A stretch of DNA of 64,000 nucleotides from Mesostigma viride (GCA_009746045.1 RPFO01000123.1:872524-936523); one strand, 5' to 3'. Positions 12,796-23,529 are shown, counted from the stretch's first letter. A program made the numbers and translations. The notes: generated by a model not told the origin, from the letters alone.

Positions 12796-15700
12796 CTGCA
12801 GGGCGACCTGTGATGAGCATTTGCACCGTCCACGTGCACGAGGCATGCACGCCGGTTGCATCAGCGGTGGGGGGGCCACATCAAGTTGGCAAAGTGCAGC
12901 CATGCGCCTCAGATACGGCCACTGGGGTAGGTACCATGCCAACATGCCACATTCTTACGCCATAGAAAGCGGTGTGTGGAGGACTGCGCGTGCCCATGTT
13001 GCCTAGTAATCACGCAAGGGAGACCGGAGCGGCATTCCTCAACCCCCTACCCCACAGCCACCAGAATGATCCCCACAGCCCCGCGATAGCTGGGTGCTGC
13101 GAGCAGCGCAGACTCTGCCACTGGAGAGCCACCAAGGATCGATGGGGTGACAAATGCTGCGATGTGCCACTACCCGCAGATCACTGAGCAACCGACGGCT
13201 GACACATGCCATGGGGAGCAAATGTCGCGAATGGTAAGCACAAAGCTGTGTGGTACCGTATCCTTATGGTACTGTACCATACATAGTACCTTACATAGCT
13301 TATGGTACTGTATCCTTACATAGCTTATGTCGTGTGAATGGTAAGCACAAAGCTGTGTGGTACTGTATCCTTGCACAAAACACACCTGGGCGTCCCTATG
13401 GTCACCTTAAAGCATTTCCCCCAAGGTATGGAAAGGGAGGGGGGGACCAGGGCTTTGCGTAAAGGGTGCAAGTCGCGTGCACCACGCAATTATGAGGATG
13501 TAATAACAGGTGTTTTAACTTACGCTTCCCGTTGCCAAAAATGGTATGCAATGCCTTTATGCACATTGCCCGGTTACGTTGCGTTTCTGAGTCATGTTAC
13601 GCGTAAATACATAACGTAAAGTGGACGCAACGTAACCTGTAGGAGAATGTCGGCCGATAGCTGCAAGATGAAGGGGTTCTAGTAACATCTTGTAGGCCTA
13701 ATGGCGCCGCGTCGGCGAAGCGCCATGTGGTGAGCACTGTCTAGTTTTGGGGCAAAGGAAATTATGGAAAATTGCGGGTTTACGTGTTTACGGTACATCA
13801 ACTCCCTGACCCGCTTTACGCCCCACCCTGGGGGGAACAAGTTTTTCCTGATGGCTACCGCAAGTAATAAGAACCAACATTTCCCGAGGCCAGAGGGCAG
13901 CCCACGTCGGGATGGTCCGGCCTGCCAGCTTGCGCGAGGAAAGAAGCATCCAATGAGTGCACTAAGGCAGGCACGGCCAAGCAGGGCCGCCTGGCAGGGG
14001 TACCCATGCTGTCCGAGAGCAGCACGGCCAACTGCTTAACAGCAGGAACATGGCCCCCCAGAGCGCACACGCTCGTGAGTGATACGGCAAGTCGGTTCCG
14101 CCTAGGTCTCTGGAACATCCTATGTCGCTGGCGGTGTCCTTAAAAGGGAGACATCAAACTGGCCCTCAGGGGTGTGGCTATGCGCCTCATGATAAACAGG
14201 AGGTGCTACCACCCATGTGTGTCAGGGGGCCGGTAGCCACCACCCCACACACACACACCAGTAAGCATGGCATCATGAGTTGCCGCTACAACCGCCATGA
14301 TGGGCAGAGGCAGGTGGTGCCAAGACAGGCAGGTGACGAAAGAAGGCAGTCATAACCCCCTCATGAGACAGGGAGTGTGCGTGCATGGCAGCAACTCACA
14401 TAATGCTTGCCCACGCCCCGTGGCCCGTAGAAGAGGTATGTTGGAGCCACCCGGTTCTTGGCCAGGGCGCCCTGCAAGGCGCCACCAACGCACACATGGG
14501 ATTATCGTTGCGTGAGACTCGTTATCGCTTCGTTTAATTGTACACGTCATGGTGGTTTTCTAGGGGCAACGTCTGTGGCCACACGGACCTGTATAACCCA
14601 GCTACGCAAAGGACCAAGTTGACGATCAAATTAATATGTACAACAGCTGAGGAGTTGCCATGTGCCCAAGCGCTAATGGTTGTGGTCTGAATGAAAGCGT
14701 ACAAAGAATCGGTTCACATGCATGATCCACCTCCCCATTCCATCTGGTTGCCCCACAAGGGAGGGGACTGTCCTCAGCCCTAGCTCATATGAACCGCAGC
14801 GCAAACATGGCACACGACAGGGGCAGTCCATTCCAGAAGCCAACCTCATTGCCGCCACTACCTGAGACACACTGCCAGGATAAACAATTATGGGGGGACG
14901 GGTGGGTGGGGCCCTGTGAGGTAGGCAAGCTGGGTGGAGAGTTCGACACTCACTATCAATCTGGGGTCAAATCAGTCAGGCATGCAGCACTGACATGTGC
15001 TAATGAACTTCAGGACTGCTCTACCAGGAAAGTGAGGGAACGCTGTTAGTACGCTGACGCATGTCAGAGTTGCCAACTGGGCCATATACAGCGACTACAA
15101 ATACCCACAGCAGTGAATGGTGCCATGTAATTGATGAAGAGAGTACTAAACTAAAGAACAAGGATTACTGCATTATAGTTTTAAAACGCAGGCGCACATT
15201 ATCCTCCCTTCCATACGAAATGACTTCAGCGAGCTACTTGCTGCTTCCATAATCCCTTGGTATAATCTAGAGCGAGACAGCGCCAACGAGATAATCAAAC
15301 AGCTGGGTGGACAAAATGTACTGCAACAATGGTTCGACCTTATCTGGTTCGACCGACCAAATATGCACAAGGAAGCTTTAGGCGAGCATTCCTGGGCTTA
15401 CGCTACCTCCAGCAGCTTCAACGAAAGCTCGTGCCCCACTACGTTGTGGCGCCAGGTCGCCTTTTCTGACGCCAATTCCTTCTTGTGTACTCCGCTGTTC
15501 TCAAGTCCACTCCTTGTAACTTTGTCCGAAACCTTGTGTACGTCGATATTCTGGCAGGATCTGACGCTAATGCGGCATCTGAACAGCGAAAGTGCCAATT
15601 TGTTGGGAGGGTAACATTTCCATACGTAAATTGAACCGGATGCTTTTCCAGGAGGGCGGGCAGTACACAGGCCTTCATTGGTACAGCATGTTGTATTTGT

Positions 15701-16140
15701 TACATATGTCAAGCAAGTCGGACTATGTTGACAGAGGCGTGTTTGCGATTGAAGATGCCTGCTCGCCAACGGTAACCATGCCGTATTCCCAACATAAATC
15801 GCACCAGCGGACCGCATGTTGGAGCGTAAGCGAGCTACCGTATGCAACGCCCATCACCGAAATCAATTAAGGTCCGCATTAGTCGAAAATCCCGTCCATG
15901 TTGGCAGCTAGTAAACAGTCATTATCATAGATGTGCGGTTTGCCAAGGTGCCATCATGTTTGTTGCCTTATGCGGCCACTGGGCGCCAAGAATCAATGCC
16001 GACGAGTTGAGTGCCTCCGGCCTCGCCCCAGTTGTAACAATAAAACTCAGCTGTCCAACTTAAAACTGCATGTAGTCACGTGCCCAAGCCCCGAGTCCTG
16101 AGTCCTGACTCCTGAGTCCTGACGTTGTAGCCTTGCAGGC
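12796..16140. other. No gene recognised (3.3 kb, with local direct repeats)
   Basis: I see no convincing gene here. Near 13,228-13,375 a segment starting GGTAAGCACAAAGCTGTG occurs twice about 108 bp apart, with TACATAGCTTATG repeats between. Upstream exons of the minus-strand gene ending at 11,218 may lie in the first part. At 15,152-15,614 there is an open plus frame of about 150 codons with a protein-like composition; it is described as a separate feature. Confidence 0.5.
15152..15614 (+). other. Protein-like open frame without a clear start
   Basis: One plus frame stays open from about 15,152 to a TAA at 15,612-15,614. Its translation does not look like random DNA: it contains runs such as NDFSELLAASIIPWYNLERD and QQWFDLIWFDRPNMHKEALG. 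There is an internal Met at 15,363 but no good start at the beginning of the frame. I recognise no family. It could be an exon, a decayed transposon protein or chance. Base composition here is more AT-rich than in the genes on the right. Confidence 0.25.
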
Positions 16141-16145
16141 CTTAG

Positions 16146-16570
16146 CTGGCTGTCCGCGACACTCCCGGAGCTAGTTAGTGTATACCACCCCCCGACCCCT
16201 CGTTTCCGGTCTTGACCCCCGACCGGCCGACCCCCCCCCCCTGGTTTTGGGGGGGTGGGGGTGGGGGGGGTCAGCTCCCAAAAAATTATATATAGATAGA
16301 TCTTACACAGATTTTATACAGATTTTATACATATTTTATACATTTGGCTGGCGAACCCCCACCCACCCACCTTTTTTCAGGGGGGGGGGGGGGGTCTGCA
16401 TCCAAAACCCCCTAAACCCCCCCCCCCCAATTTTCTGGGGGTGGGGTGGGGAGGGGGGGGGTCCGACCCTTTACCCCCCCGCCCCCCCAGTTTTGGGGGT
16501 GGGGGGTGGGGGGGTCTACCCCCCCCCCCCCCCTGTATACACTAGCTCCGGGAGTGTCGCGGACAGCCAG
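16146..16570. mobile_element. 425-bp non-autonomous DNA transposon with TIRs, TSD TTAG
   Basis: The ends are inverted repeats: the left end reads CTGGCTGTCCGCGACACTCC and continues CGGAGCTAGT, and the right end is its reverse complement. The match is near-perfect over about 30 bp and extends to GTATAC after a 4-bp gap. The element is flanked by TTAG on both sides (16,142-16,145 and 16,571-16,574), a 4-bp target-site duplication. The interior has no gene. It consists of long C tracts and G tracts around an AT-rich core with repeats of the type CAGATTTTATA, so it can fold into hairpins or G-quadruplexes. The superfamily is not assigned. Confidence 0.85.
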
Positions 16571-16657
16571 TTAGGACTTACGAGTCACGAGTCCCAACTC
16601 CCCAGGACGGGCATGCCCCATGCACACGCAGCTCATGGGCAAGTGCGGCCCCGACCG

Positions 16658-16698
16658 GCCGGCGGGAGCGGCCGCCGGCGGGAGCGGCCGCCGGCGGT
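16658..16698. repeat. Tandem GC-rich 18-bp repeat
   Basis: The unit GGCGGGAGCGGCCGCC is present twice in direct succession, followed by a partial third copy (GGCGG). It lies just right of the 425-bp TIR element. No function is evident. Confidence 0.7.
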
Positions 16699-17129
16699 CG
16701 AGCTTCCGCGACGCATGAAGGCCAAGTCTGAAAGCAAGTGTCACTCGACCCGCTCTCGAGAGGCACCAGCGCTTTGTGGTCACGAGGGCCGACAAGTGTA
16801 GTCACGAGGGCCGCATGGCCCGATGGGCCGGGCCGCCGGGCGCACCGGCGTGGTAAGGACAACCTGACTGACTCACAGTCTGTCGGTAACCGACCGGCCA
16901 GGTACACTGACCGGGCCACGTGCCGGCGAGTAGCCGGGACTGATGCGTAGATGGCACACAAAAAATCTCGAAATTTTCAGGGTCCGGCGTATCAATCAGT
17001 GATGGGTGTTGTGGGTGAACCCAGAATCACGCCCGGCCATTCTGATAAAACCCCTCACTCACTCAGTCAGGTTCCGCCCTCCGGGAGAAGCCCTCACTAC
17101 AGCTGGGGTTCGGCCAGGCATTGTCCTCG

Positions 17130-17255
17130 ACTACTTGAGCCCGGCCCAGAGGGCCTTGTTCTGCATCTTTTTCCAATATCACGGGACTTGGCTAAGCCCT
17201 GCATGTCCTCTACTAGTTGCTCCTTGTCAAAAGTGCGGGCGGCCCGGCCGGTGGG
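17130..17255 (-). mobile_element. Degenerate LINE-A fragment (ORF2 C-terminal end)
   Basis: On the minus strand this stretch reads ARTFDKEQLVEDM followed by a diverged continuation. It matches the C-terminal end of LINE-A ORF2 seen at about 60,920-61,050 and at 27,190-27,290 (KEQLVEDMGG...WKKMMDKAKWAQV). It is a decayed, frame-broken remnant, and the flanking 16.6-17.4 kb is GC-rich sequence without a gene. Confidence 0.7.
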
Positions 17256-17418
17256 TACTCGCGCTGGGGCCGCCCGTCCCACGTCGCCGGTGAGGAGGAC
17301 TGTGCCTATCTACCTAGCCGGGCGGGCCGCAGTGAGCCCCGGCCCCGGCCGGCTAGCTGGGCCCCGCACGACGTGTCGAGCTAGTTGGTACGAGCCATGT
17401 GCATGCCCGGCTACAGCA

Positions 17419-17505
17419 TTGAATTGAATTGAATCTCAGGTTGATAACTCCGTTGGGAGTATATGTAGTAGCGCATATCCCTTAGAAGGGGCATATTATG
17501 GCTTT
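17419..17505 (-). mobile_element. LINE/half-LINE 3'-end remnant with (ATTGA)n tail
   Basis: Read on the minus strand, this is the conserved 3' terminus of the half-LINE family: GGGGCATATG-type sequence in inverted form, then the hairpin CTCCGTTGGGAG, then a short (ATTGA)n tail at 17,419-17,435. It is a strongly 5'-truncated copy. Confidence 0.75.
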
Positions 17506-17520
17506 TAACCCATACTCCGT

Positions 17521-17546
17521 CAAGTGTATCCATTTGGATACACTTG
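17521..17546. repeat. Perfect 26-bp palindrome
   Basis: CAAGTGTATCCA and TGGATACACTTG form a perfect 12-bp inverted repeat with a TT spacer. It lies just beyond a LINE 3'-end remnant. It could be a hairpin or the footprint of an insertion. Confidence 0.85.
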
Positions 17547-17599
17547 CACCCCCCGCCACGTGGCAAAATATTGCGCGAGCGCCGCGCCATGCATCGGGT

Positions 17600-18990
17600 A
17601 CGGATGTAAGTGGTCAGGCAACTCGGGACAGACCCAATGTGAACATAAATGCATAGGTTGGTGGGATAATTGCGCCATAGCCACCTAAATACCACGTTGC
17701 CAGGCTGTGCATCACGTGACTTTTGCTAACATTTTTTACCGTTGCGCGCGCGGATAGCGAGACATGGCTGTCAACGTGCCATTTGGTGGAAATTTGGGGT
17801 TCCGCAGCTTGAAATGGGTCAGATGATGACCCCTGAACGATGATGCATTATTTATGTTGGTTCGTCAAGAATTATCAGATTCACGGAACTGTGAAAATAC
17901 GCAGTGGTTATTATCTCTGTCTTGGTCGCCACCATCAGAAGAGACGTTCCGTTTGGTATCGCCGGTTTCTTTTTGGTTTCTTGGTAGCTTCTTTCCGCCT
18001 GGGCCTTACATTGTTTTACGGAAGTCCGCAGGCACCATCTGCTGGGAACGTCGACGCGTTATAGACGTCATCTTTGCATAGATAAATCAACATGGTTATC
18101 ATGACGGATGCATGGATAGAGCGGATATGGCTGCCTGTACGTGCCACTAGCATTAGTATCCGGGACGTATGAGCATGTCGGCCAGCGGAACCCGGCCAGG
18201 TCGTGATCGAGGCAGGTGCCGCGATTCGTTTCCGTGTTGGTTGCATGGAAACTCGTACGTTCATCATGCATGTCTGATGGTGGATATATTAGTGGTAATT
18301 GCAACTGCCTTCCATGCCTGCTCAAGGAGGGGTATTAGCCATTATGTTGCACAGTTTGTGGCATTTCTTGGGGGGGTACCGTTCAGTGAGTGTCACGTGG
18401 CTTCATATTTGTATTCCAGCATATTTGGCAGTCTATTGTGGTCAATTATATTGCATCATTGTATGGCATGGCATAGTTGGCTGTTTGCGCGCGCGTAAGC
18501 CACACACGTAAACGCGGGCATGGTATGGGTCAAATGGGCTATCCGGGTAGTTTGACCAAAGGAAAGCACCATTGGACTATCCAGCTAAATTGTCCAATGT
18601 TGGGTTTGAGGTTTCTGGTCAACCCTCCCCTCAGTAGAAGGGGGGGGGGGTATACTTTTTCTTGGCACAAAATGATCGTCTTTTGGCTCACTTTGACTGA
18701 AGGTATCATCCAAAGGACTAATTAGACTCATGATATTATTGCATATTATGAAAGCCCTTGAAGTGTAGATACTCCTAGCATCTTGGTTGGGGGTATTTGG
18801 AGTTGTGGTCTATTAATTATGAGTTATGATTTTTGGCAATTTTAGGGGTCTGAAAGTGCCAAAAATGGCCTGACGGAGTACAGTACACTCTGGGCTACTT
18901 CCTATGTAAGGGTATAGTAGGGTGTAAACTACACCCGGAAAGGAGAACTTTTGCGGATGACTGTAGGTGTCAAGCAGTTGACGATGCCTT
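17600..18990. other. No gene recognised
   Basis: Short open frames occur at 17,840-18,081 and 18,169-18,498, but none resembles a known protein and there is no splice-supported structure. A G run lies at about 18,640. I see no RNA gene. The stretch is anonymous intergenic sequence. Confidence 0.5.
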
Positions 18991-19212
18991 AGGATCCGGA
19001 GACGTCTGTCCTATAGTCAGCAAAACTTGGTGCGAGAGGTCCCCAGTTCGATTCCGGCCTGGATTCATTTGCAGATCGCGTTTTCCGCGGACCGGCACTG
19101 AACGCAAATGTTTTTTTTTCCGGTGAAATGGGTGTTAGTTTATTTCCATATAACAGTTAAGGTGACCCAGGTATGCCAAAACGCAAATGGTTTTCACCTT
19201 TGCGGCGTGCCA
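18990..19212 (+). mobile_element. tRNA-like SINE copy (plus strand), split by a 69-bp insertion
   Basis: The sequence GAGAGGTCCCCAGTTCGATT followed by CCGG contains a B-box-like GTTCGATTCC. An upstream TATAGTCAGCAAAACTTGG could be a weak A box. The downstream part (GCAGATCGCG, then CGGCACTGAACGCAAATG and TTTTCACCTTTGCGG) recurs in inverted orientation at 19,478-19,602 and partly at 61,808-61,870. A 69-bp insertion (19,111-19,179) flanked by AACGCAAATG splits this copy. The tRNA-like fold is poor, so I call it a tRNA-derived repeat and not a tRNA gene. Confidence 0.55.
19111..19179 (-). mobile_element. Tiny retro-insertion with poly(A), TSD AACGCAAATG
   Basis: A 69-bp insert starts with nine T (a poly(A) on the minus strand) and is bounded by a 10-bp direct duplication AACGCAAATG at 19,101-19,110 and 19,180-19,189. 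On the minus strand it contains AATAAA about 20 nt before the poly(A). This is the expected form of a reverse-transcribed RNA 3' end. Related sequence (TTTTCCGGGGAAGTGGGTGT) occurs near 36,988 and, more loosely, near 37,290. Confidence 0.65.
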
Positions 19213-19329
19213 AATCAGAATACACCTGCTCTGGGTGCACAAAGTGCACCTGAACAGGTCACTATGACTATCCTAGCGCCTACCCGCAAAGAGCGCGGGC
19301 ATAGCCCGGCCGGGGGGAAGAACAGCATA

Positions 19330-19997
19330 TGCCCTATACAAAGGCGAGCTACTAAGGGCATGGAGCCCTTCTCAGCAGAGAGTAACTCCCTGCATGGGCA
19401 CATAATAATGAAATAAAGCTATAGTAGGCATCACATCTGCATGGGGTGTGGCACATCAGAGGCACACATATGTACATTCTGATCAGGCACTCCGCAAAGG
19501 TGAAAACCATTTGTTCAGTGCCGGGCCGCGGAAAACGCGGAAAAACGCGATCTGCAAATGAATCCGACCGGAATCGAACTGCTGGGGACCTCTCGCATAT
19601 ATATATGTACATGACTCAATTATAATGCTCATGCAGCAGCTGGTATAATGCTTGAAGTAGGGGTACATGTACAAGGCCACGGTGCATGGAGCCCTAGGCC
19701 TGACTATTCTACACTAAGTACTACTGCTGTATAATCCCCTAAGCTGGGGCGTCAGGGGTCGCTGGGGCCGCGGGGGTCGCTTGCCAGGGCTTGTGGCCGA
19801 CTTAGATGGCCGCCCCCTTCCAGTACACCGGCTTAATTTAATTCCCCGCCATGGTCTGCTGGGCAGCTGGAGGTAGGTCGGCCATAGCTCCCGTCGCCGT
19901 TGTTGCTGCGCCAGGCTCAAGTCGTCGTCCAGGGTGAAGTGAGTCTTCTCGAGCCGCTTGCGGCGTCGGAGAAAGGAAATCTTGTCCGCCGGTGTCC
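19330..19997 (-). mobile_element. Half-LINE fragment: 3' UTR and ORF1 C terminus, SINE inserted
   Basis: On the minus strand the part from 19,997 down to about 19,740 encodes the ORF1 C terminus, including LAQQQRRRELWPTYLQL, with frame breaks. It is followed by the half-LINE 3' UTR, which continues past a SINE insertion to about 19,370 (TCAGCAGAGAG, TGCATGGGCAC and GGCACACAT motifs shared with 62.1-62.4 kb). At 19,998 the ORF1 stops abruptly at an AACTCGCGCCTA repeat. Confidence 0.8.
19478..19602 (-). mobile_element. SINE-like insertion in a half-LINE 3' UTR, TSD ATATGTACAT
   Basis: This is a 125-bp inverted copy of the repeat at 18,990-19,212. It is flanked by the 10-bp duplication ATATGTACAT at 19,468-19,477 and 19,603-19,612. 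The host sequence is a half-LINE 3' UTR, and the uninterrupted form is visible in the other copies (for example near 62,370). The copy retains the B-box-like GTTCGATTCC. Confidence 0.75.
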
Positions 19998-20374
19998 AAC
20001 TCGCGCCTAAAAATAGGCTCCAGTTGCACCTTGCATGGTAATGTCCACAACCTAACCTAAAAACAATTTAGGGTCCATACTGGGACCAAAGCACACACAT
20101 ATAGGGACTTACTTGGGGGTCATGTCATTGGTCATGTTGCAATGTCCTATGGGTGCTAAATATAGCACCACCCTCAGGGGGGTGCGCGAGTGCGAGAAAA
20201 ACACTCATGTATAATGCATTATTACACCTGAAAACAGTTCCGTTGCTCCCAACATTTTAAAGGCAGTTGCTTGGGTAGCCAGGCATGGCTTCTGAACACT
20301 GACATGACAGGTTGTCCCAGGGACCCAGATGCATTATCTAAAAATAACTCGCGCCTAAAAATAGGAGCCAGTTT
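19998..20374. repeat. Pair of near-palindromic CGCGCCTA repeats about 350 bp apart
   Basis: AACTCGCGCCTAAAAATAGG occurs at 19,998 and again at 20,347, each followed by a sequence that partly completes a palindrome (CTCCAGTT and AGCCAGTT). The first copy sits exactly where a half-LINE ORF1 is cut off. A perfect palindrome built from the same motif lies at 22,026-22,078. The two copies could mark the ends of a small element of about 375 bp. Confidence 0.55.
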
Positions 20375-22025
20375 GGCTGGTGACATTTGCTAGCATTACA
20401 AGGCAGGCGCCTCAGTCCGTAGCATCATAAAACATCATAAATGATCAAACATGCATTATTTCATCAATTCCAGCATACAGAACATCCATAACAGCGATTA
20501 AACATAGGTAGCCATGCCAATGCACAGTCACATTCGCGCGTATCATGGCATGGTAAGGCCAATGACTACCCACCACACAAGCCTACCACATGCACAGTTT
20601 TTCTCACATGTCAGTGCTAGACTAAATAAGTAAAAGTAAGCCTAGATCATTGGAAATGCTAACTGGAGCTCCTTATATGCTGGGCTTCATCATTTCAGCT
20701 GTTAACTGGCTACGGGGCGACATGCGGCACTAAGTGGCATTACAATGGTATGAGGCGTGCACAATGGTGCTTTTGAATGGCCGGGTAATGCTCAAAATGA
20801 TCGCTAACACACAGCTTAAACTATGCTTCATGTTGTTCTAAAGAAAACGTCACCATGTGGTGGCTACCAAGCTCTACTAGCAGGTATACCACTGTGCCAA
20901 GGCCCAAATGCACGTGTGCAAGGGGCTACGTAGCCCATGCATCCACAACATAAAAAATGACCTCCATATGCTTGCCTGAGATGAAATGACACAGAGACAA
21001 CTCATGGACCTTCTTTTGAATGCAAGCAGGGCACTGGGACCTCCACAGGTGTTACATGAAGACAGATGGGGTGACTGCACAACAGCAATACTAACAAAGC
21101 TAAAAGGCTAACCAAAAACAGGCCAGGATACCATCTATTCTTAAGGATTTAGGCTATAGAAACCATCATGATACCATATAGAACTTATTTACATGTAACA
21201 CCAATCATTATTCTAGTATATTTGGTGCAGACGCAGCCAATCATGCACAAAACTGATGAAAATCTGACCGTAATGGCTGTGCGCAACCACCACCACAAAC
21301 CATTACAGAAAAGTAGTAACGAAGCAACTTTGACATCCCAAACCTTCAACAATGAGTCCGAGATTACTTACCGAGTGATACGACGACTTTATCTTGTCGA
21401 CGGTAACCGCAGGGACACTAAACTACGCCAGGTCGAAACCGCAAAAAAAAGGCTCAAGGACAGCTAGCAAGCTGACGACAGGGCCGATGCGTCAAGACTT
21501 TCCTGGCCCACGACACTAATGAAATATTCGAAATACATCGTAGCAAATTTACTCGATGCGAAATATTCAATTATAAAGCCGCCGATAACAAGTGCTAGCT
21601 TCATTGTCACTCCCGTCACAATAAACACGCGTTGACGCAGTAAAACCCAGACCGAGATGATTGCGCACCTCAGTAAATGTTGCGCGACTGCGGCTACAGC
21701 ATCTTTATAACGCATAAATAATGCCTACAAAATTTGGAACGAATCCATGCATCGATGCTCCTACACCAATCAGTTTTCTGCACCGCCATAGCCTCGAATA
21801 TGCATGTTCGTAATTATTTTACATTCACTTTCGTCCCGGTGGACCTGGGTACCCCCTGTACTGTAACCGTTAATTAGTCCCTGTAGACTTGGTCGAAACA
21901 TAGTGAGTGGTTGTCTCTTTGATAGTGATGTCCGGTATCAGGGCGTAGAGCACATCTAGCTCTAGCAGCAGACCTAAAAATATCACGGAAATGTCCACTG
22001 GCATTCGCGCCGCGCCGCTTCCCAT
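20375..22025. other. No gene recognised (AT-richer)
   Basis: The base composition is more AT-rich than in the flanks. An open frame at 21,168-21,467 (about 99 codons) and a minus frame at 21,464-21,715 have no recognisable similarity. I see no tRNA or other RNA gene. Confidence 0.5.
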
Positions 22026-22078
22026 CTCGCGCCTATTTGTAGGCGCGAGTTCAACTCGCGCCTACAAATAGGCGCGAG
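22026..22078. repeat. 53-bp palindrome (26-bp arms, 1-nt spacer)
   Basis: CTCGCGCCTATTTGTAGGCG, completed by CGAGTT, is followed after one base by its exact reverse complement. Each arm is itself a hairpin (CTCGCGCCTA / TAGGCGCGAG). It lies at the point where a half-LINE ORF1 (22,093-23,490, minus) is truncated, as do the related motifs at 19,998 and 20,347. Confidence 0.9.
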
Positions 22079-22092
22079 CACCATTTAAGACC

Positions 22093-23490
22093 TTAAATGC
22101 AGAAGGTGAGAAGAAGCGGGGGCGCCCCTGCCTTACCCCGCGCGCGGGGAAGGCGGTGGGCGACCAGCTTGATCTCACCAAGAAGACCCATGCGATCGAC
22201 CAAGGATTTCTCTCTCAAACGCCTGGGCAAGCTTCTCGGAATTCTCACCTTCTGCCATATCGAAGTTCTTGACGATGACGTTTGCTGCGCTAATTGGCGA
22301 GCTCGGCCTCCCGCGGCGGAGGTCGAGCGTCTGCTGCTGTCCAGAGCTGTGCTGCGACGGCGGAGGTGGTGGAGGTGGTGTGTAGCATGTCCGCCCAGGT
22401 CTGGGTGGGATCGAGGGGCAGCGCCAGCCGGGCCAGCGGGGGCTGGCTTGGCGGCAATGTACTTCACCGCCTAGCTGAGCGGTGATGCCTGCGGTGTTTT
22501 GCAGCGGGCACTCGATGGCGATCGATATTGGCGGAGTCCTTGAGGCGCTGCATGGTCGATGCCGCGGAGCAGTGGGCGGTGATGGTGCATGTCAGACGGA
22601 GGAGGGGGTATACGCGGTGGAGGAGACGAGGAGGGTGGAGGTGGCGGTGGAGATCGATGGTGGATCTCGAGGACTCAGCTATAGGGGCCGGGAGCTCGGC
22701 AGACGGCAGCCAGCGTGCTGCCCACAGCTGCCACATCTTCAGCGAGGGGGGCCAGTGACGTGCTGCTCGCTCGAGGGTCTCGGAGGAGTGAGCGGATGGA
22801 GGATTCGGTCAAGGTGGTGGTGAGGGGCTTGGGGCGCCAGAGCTCCCGATCGACTGAGGGAGTGTCCAAGGAGGGAGAAAAGGGCGTAATATTGCTGAAG
22901 GTGGGGGCGGCGGGCGATGAGATGGAGTCGAAATGGAGCCTCTGAAGGAAGGCATTGACGAGGCGACCCTGGTGGAAAAGCCGCTTGCACAGTAATCCAT
23001 AATAAGCGAGTTGTGCGATCCAATTAAAAACACGCAGGCCATGCAGGATGCGGTCGTGGGTGAGCTTGTCAAAAAAGTCGGGCTGGCTGGTGTCAAAGTC
23101 GTACTTGTCCAAGTTCGGCTCGGCAGGGCGACTGCGCTTGGGCTCAGGCGACGCGCTGCGGGAGAGGCAAGCCCGGGGGGCTGCACGATCACTACTAGGG
23201 CTTGGCTACTAGTGCGCGCCGCTGCCTTCTGGGCCGCGGAGCTAGGGCGAAGCTGCAGGCCTGCAGCCGGAGCTGCAGCCGGAGCTGCAGACGTATTTTC
23301 AGGGCTGAGCGCAGCTGCGAGGCTGCGTTGCGCGGAGGAGCGTTTGCTCGCCATATAATTTGCGTAATAGCTTCAGAAAATTATATCAGCGTGTGCGTCT
23401 TAGAAAGACGAAGCGATTGTGATATTCACAGCCGAGTTTGGTGCCCAAATGTGAAAGTTATATGATGAGCTCCGCCGTCAGCCATGGCTA
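22093..23490 (-). mobile_element. Half-LINE copy: 5' UTR and ORF1 (frameshifted)
   Basis: The minus strand carries the conserved 5' UTR (CGCTTCGTCTTTCTAAGACG just before the start) and an ATG at 23,354 opening MASKRSSAQRSLAAAL. The ORF1 then continues in a second frame (FFDKLTHDRILHGLRVF... LTTTLTESSIRSLLRD) and later in further frames to the RARGKAGAPPLLLTF region near 22,093. Several frameshifts make it non-coding now. It shares the ORF1 plan of the copies at 41.77 and 44.26 kb. The 3' part is cut off at the palindrome at 22,026-22,078. Confidence 0.85.
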
Positions 23491-23529
23491 CCTCGTGGCT
23501 CGTGGCTCGTTACCGTATCCTGCATATGG

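Noticed and set aside
18995-19075. A functional tRNA gene around GAGAGGTCCCCAGTTCGATT
   Set aside because: The T-arm pairs poorly and no acceptor stem closes. The sequence is repeated in inverted orientation with a TSD, so it is better explained as a SINE-like repeat.
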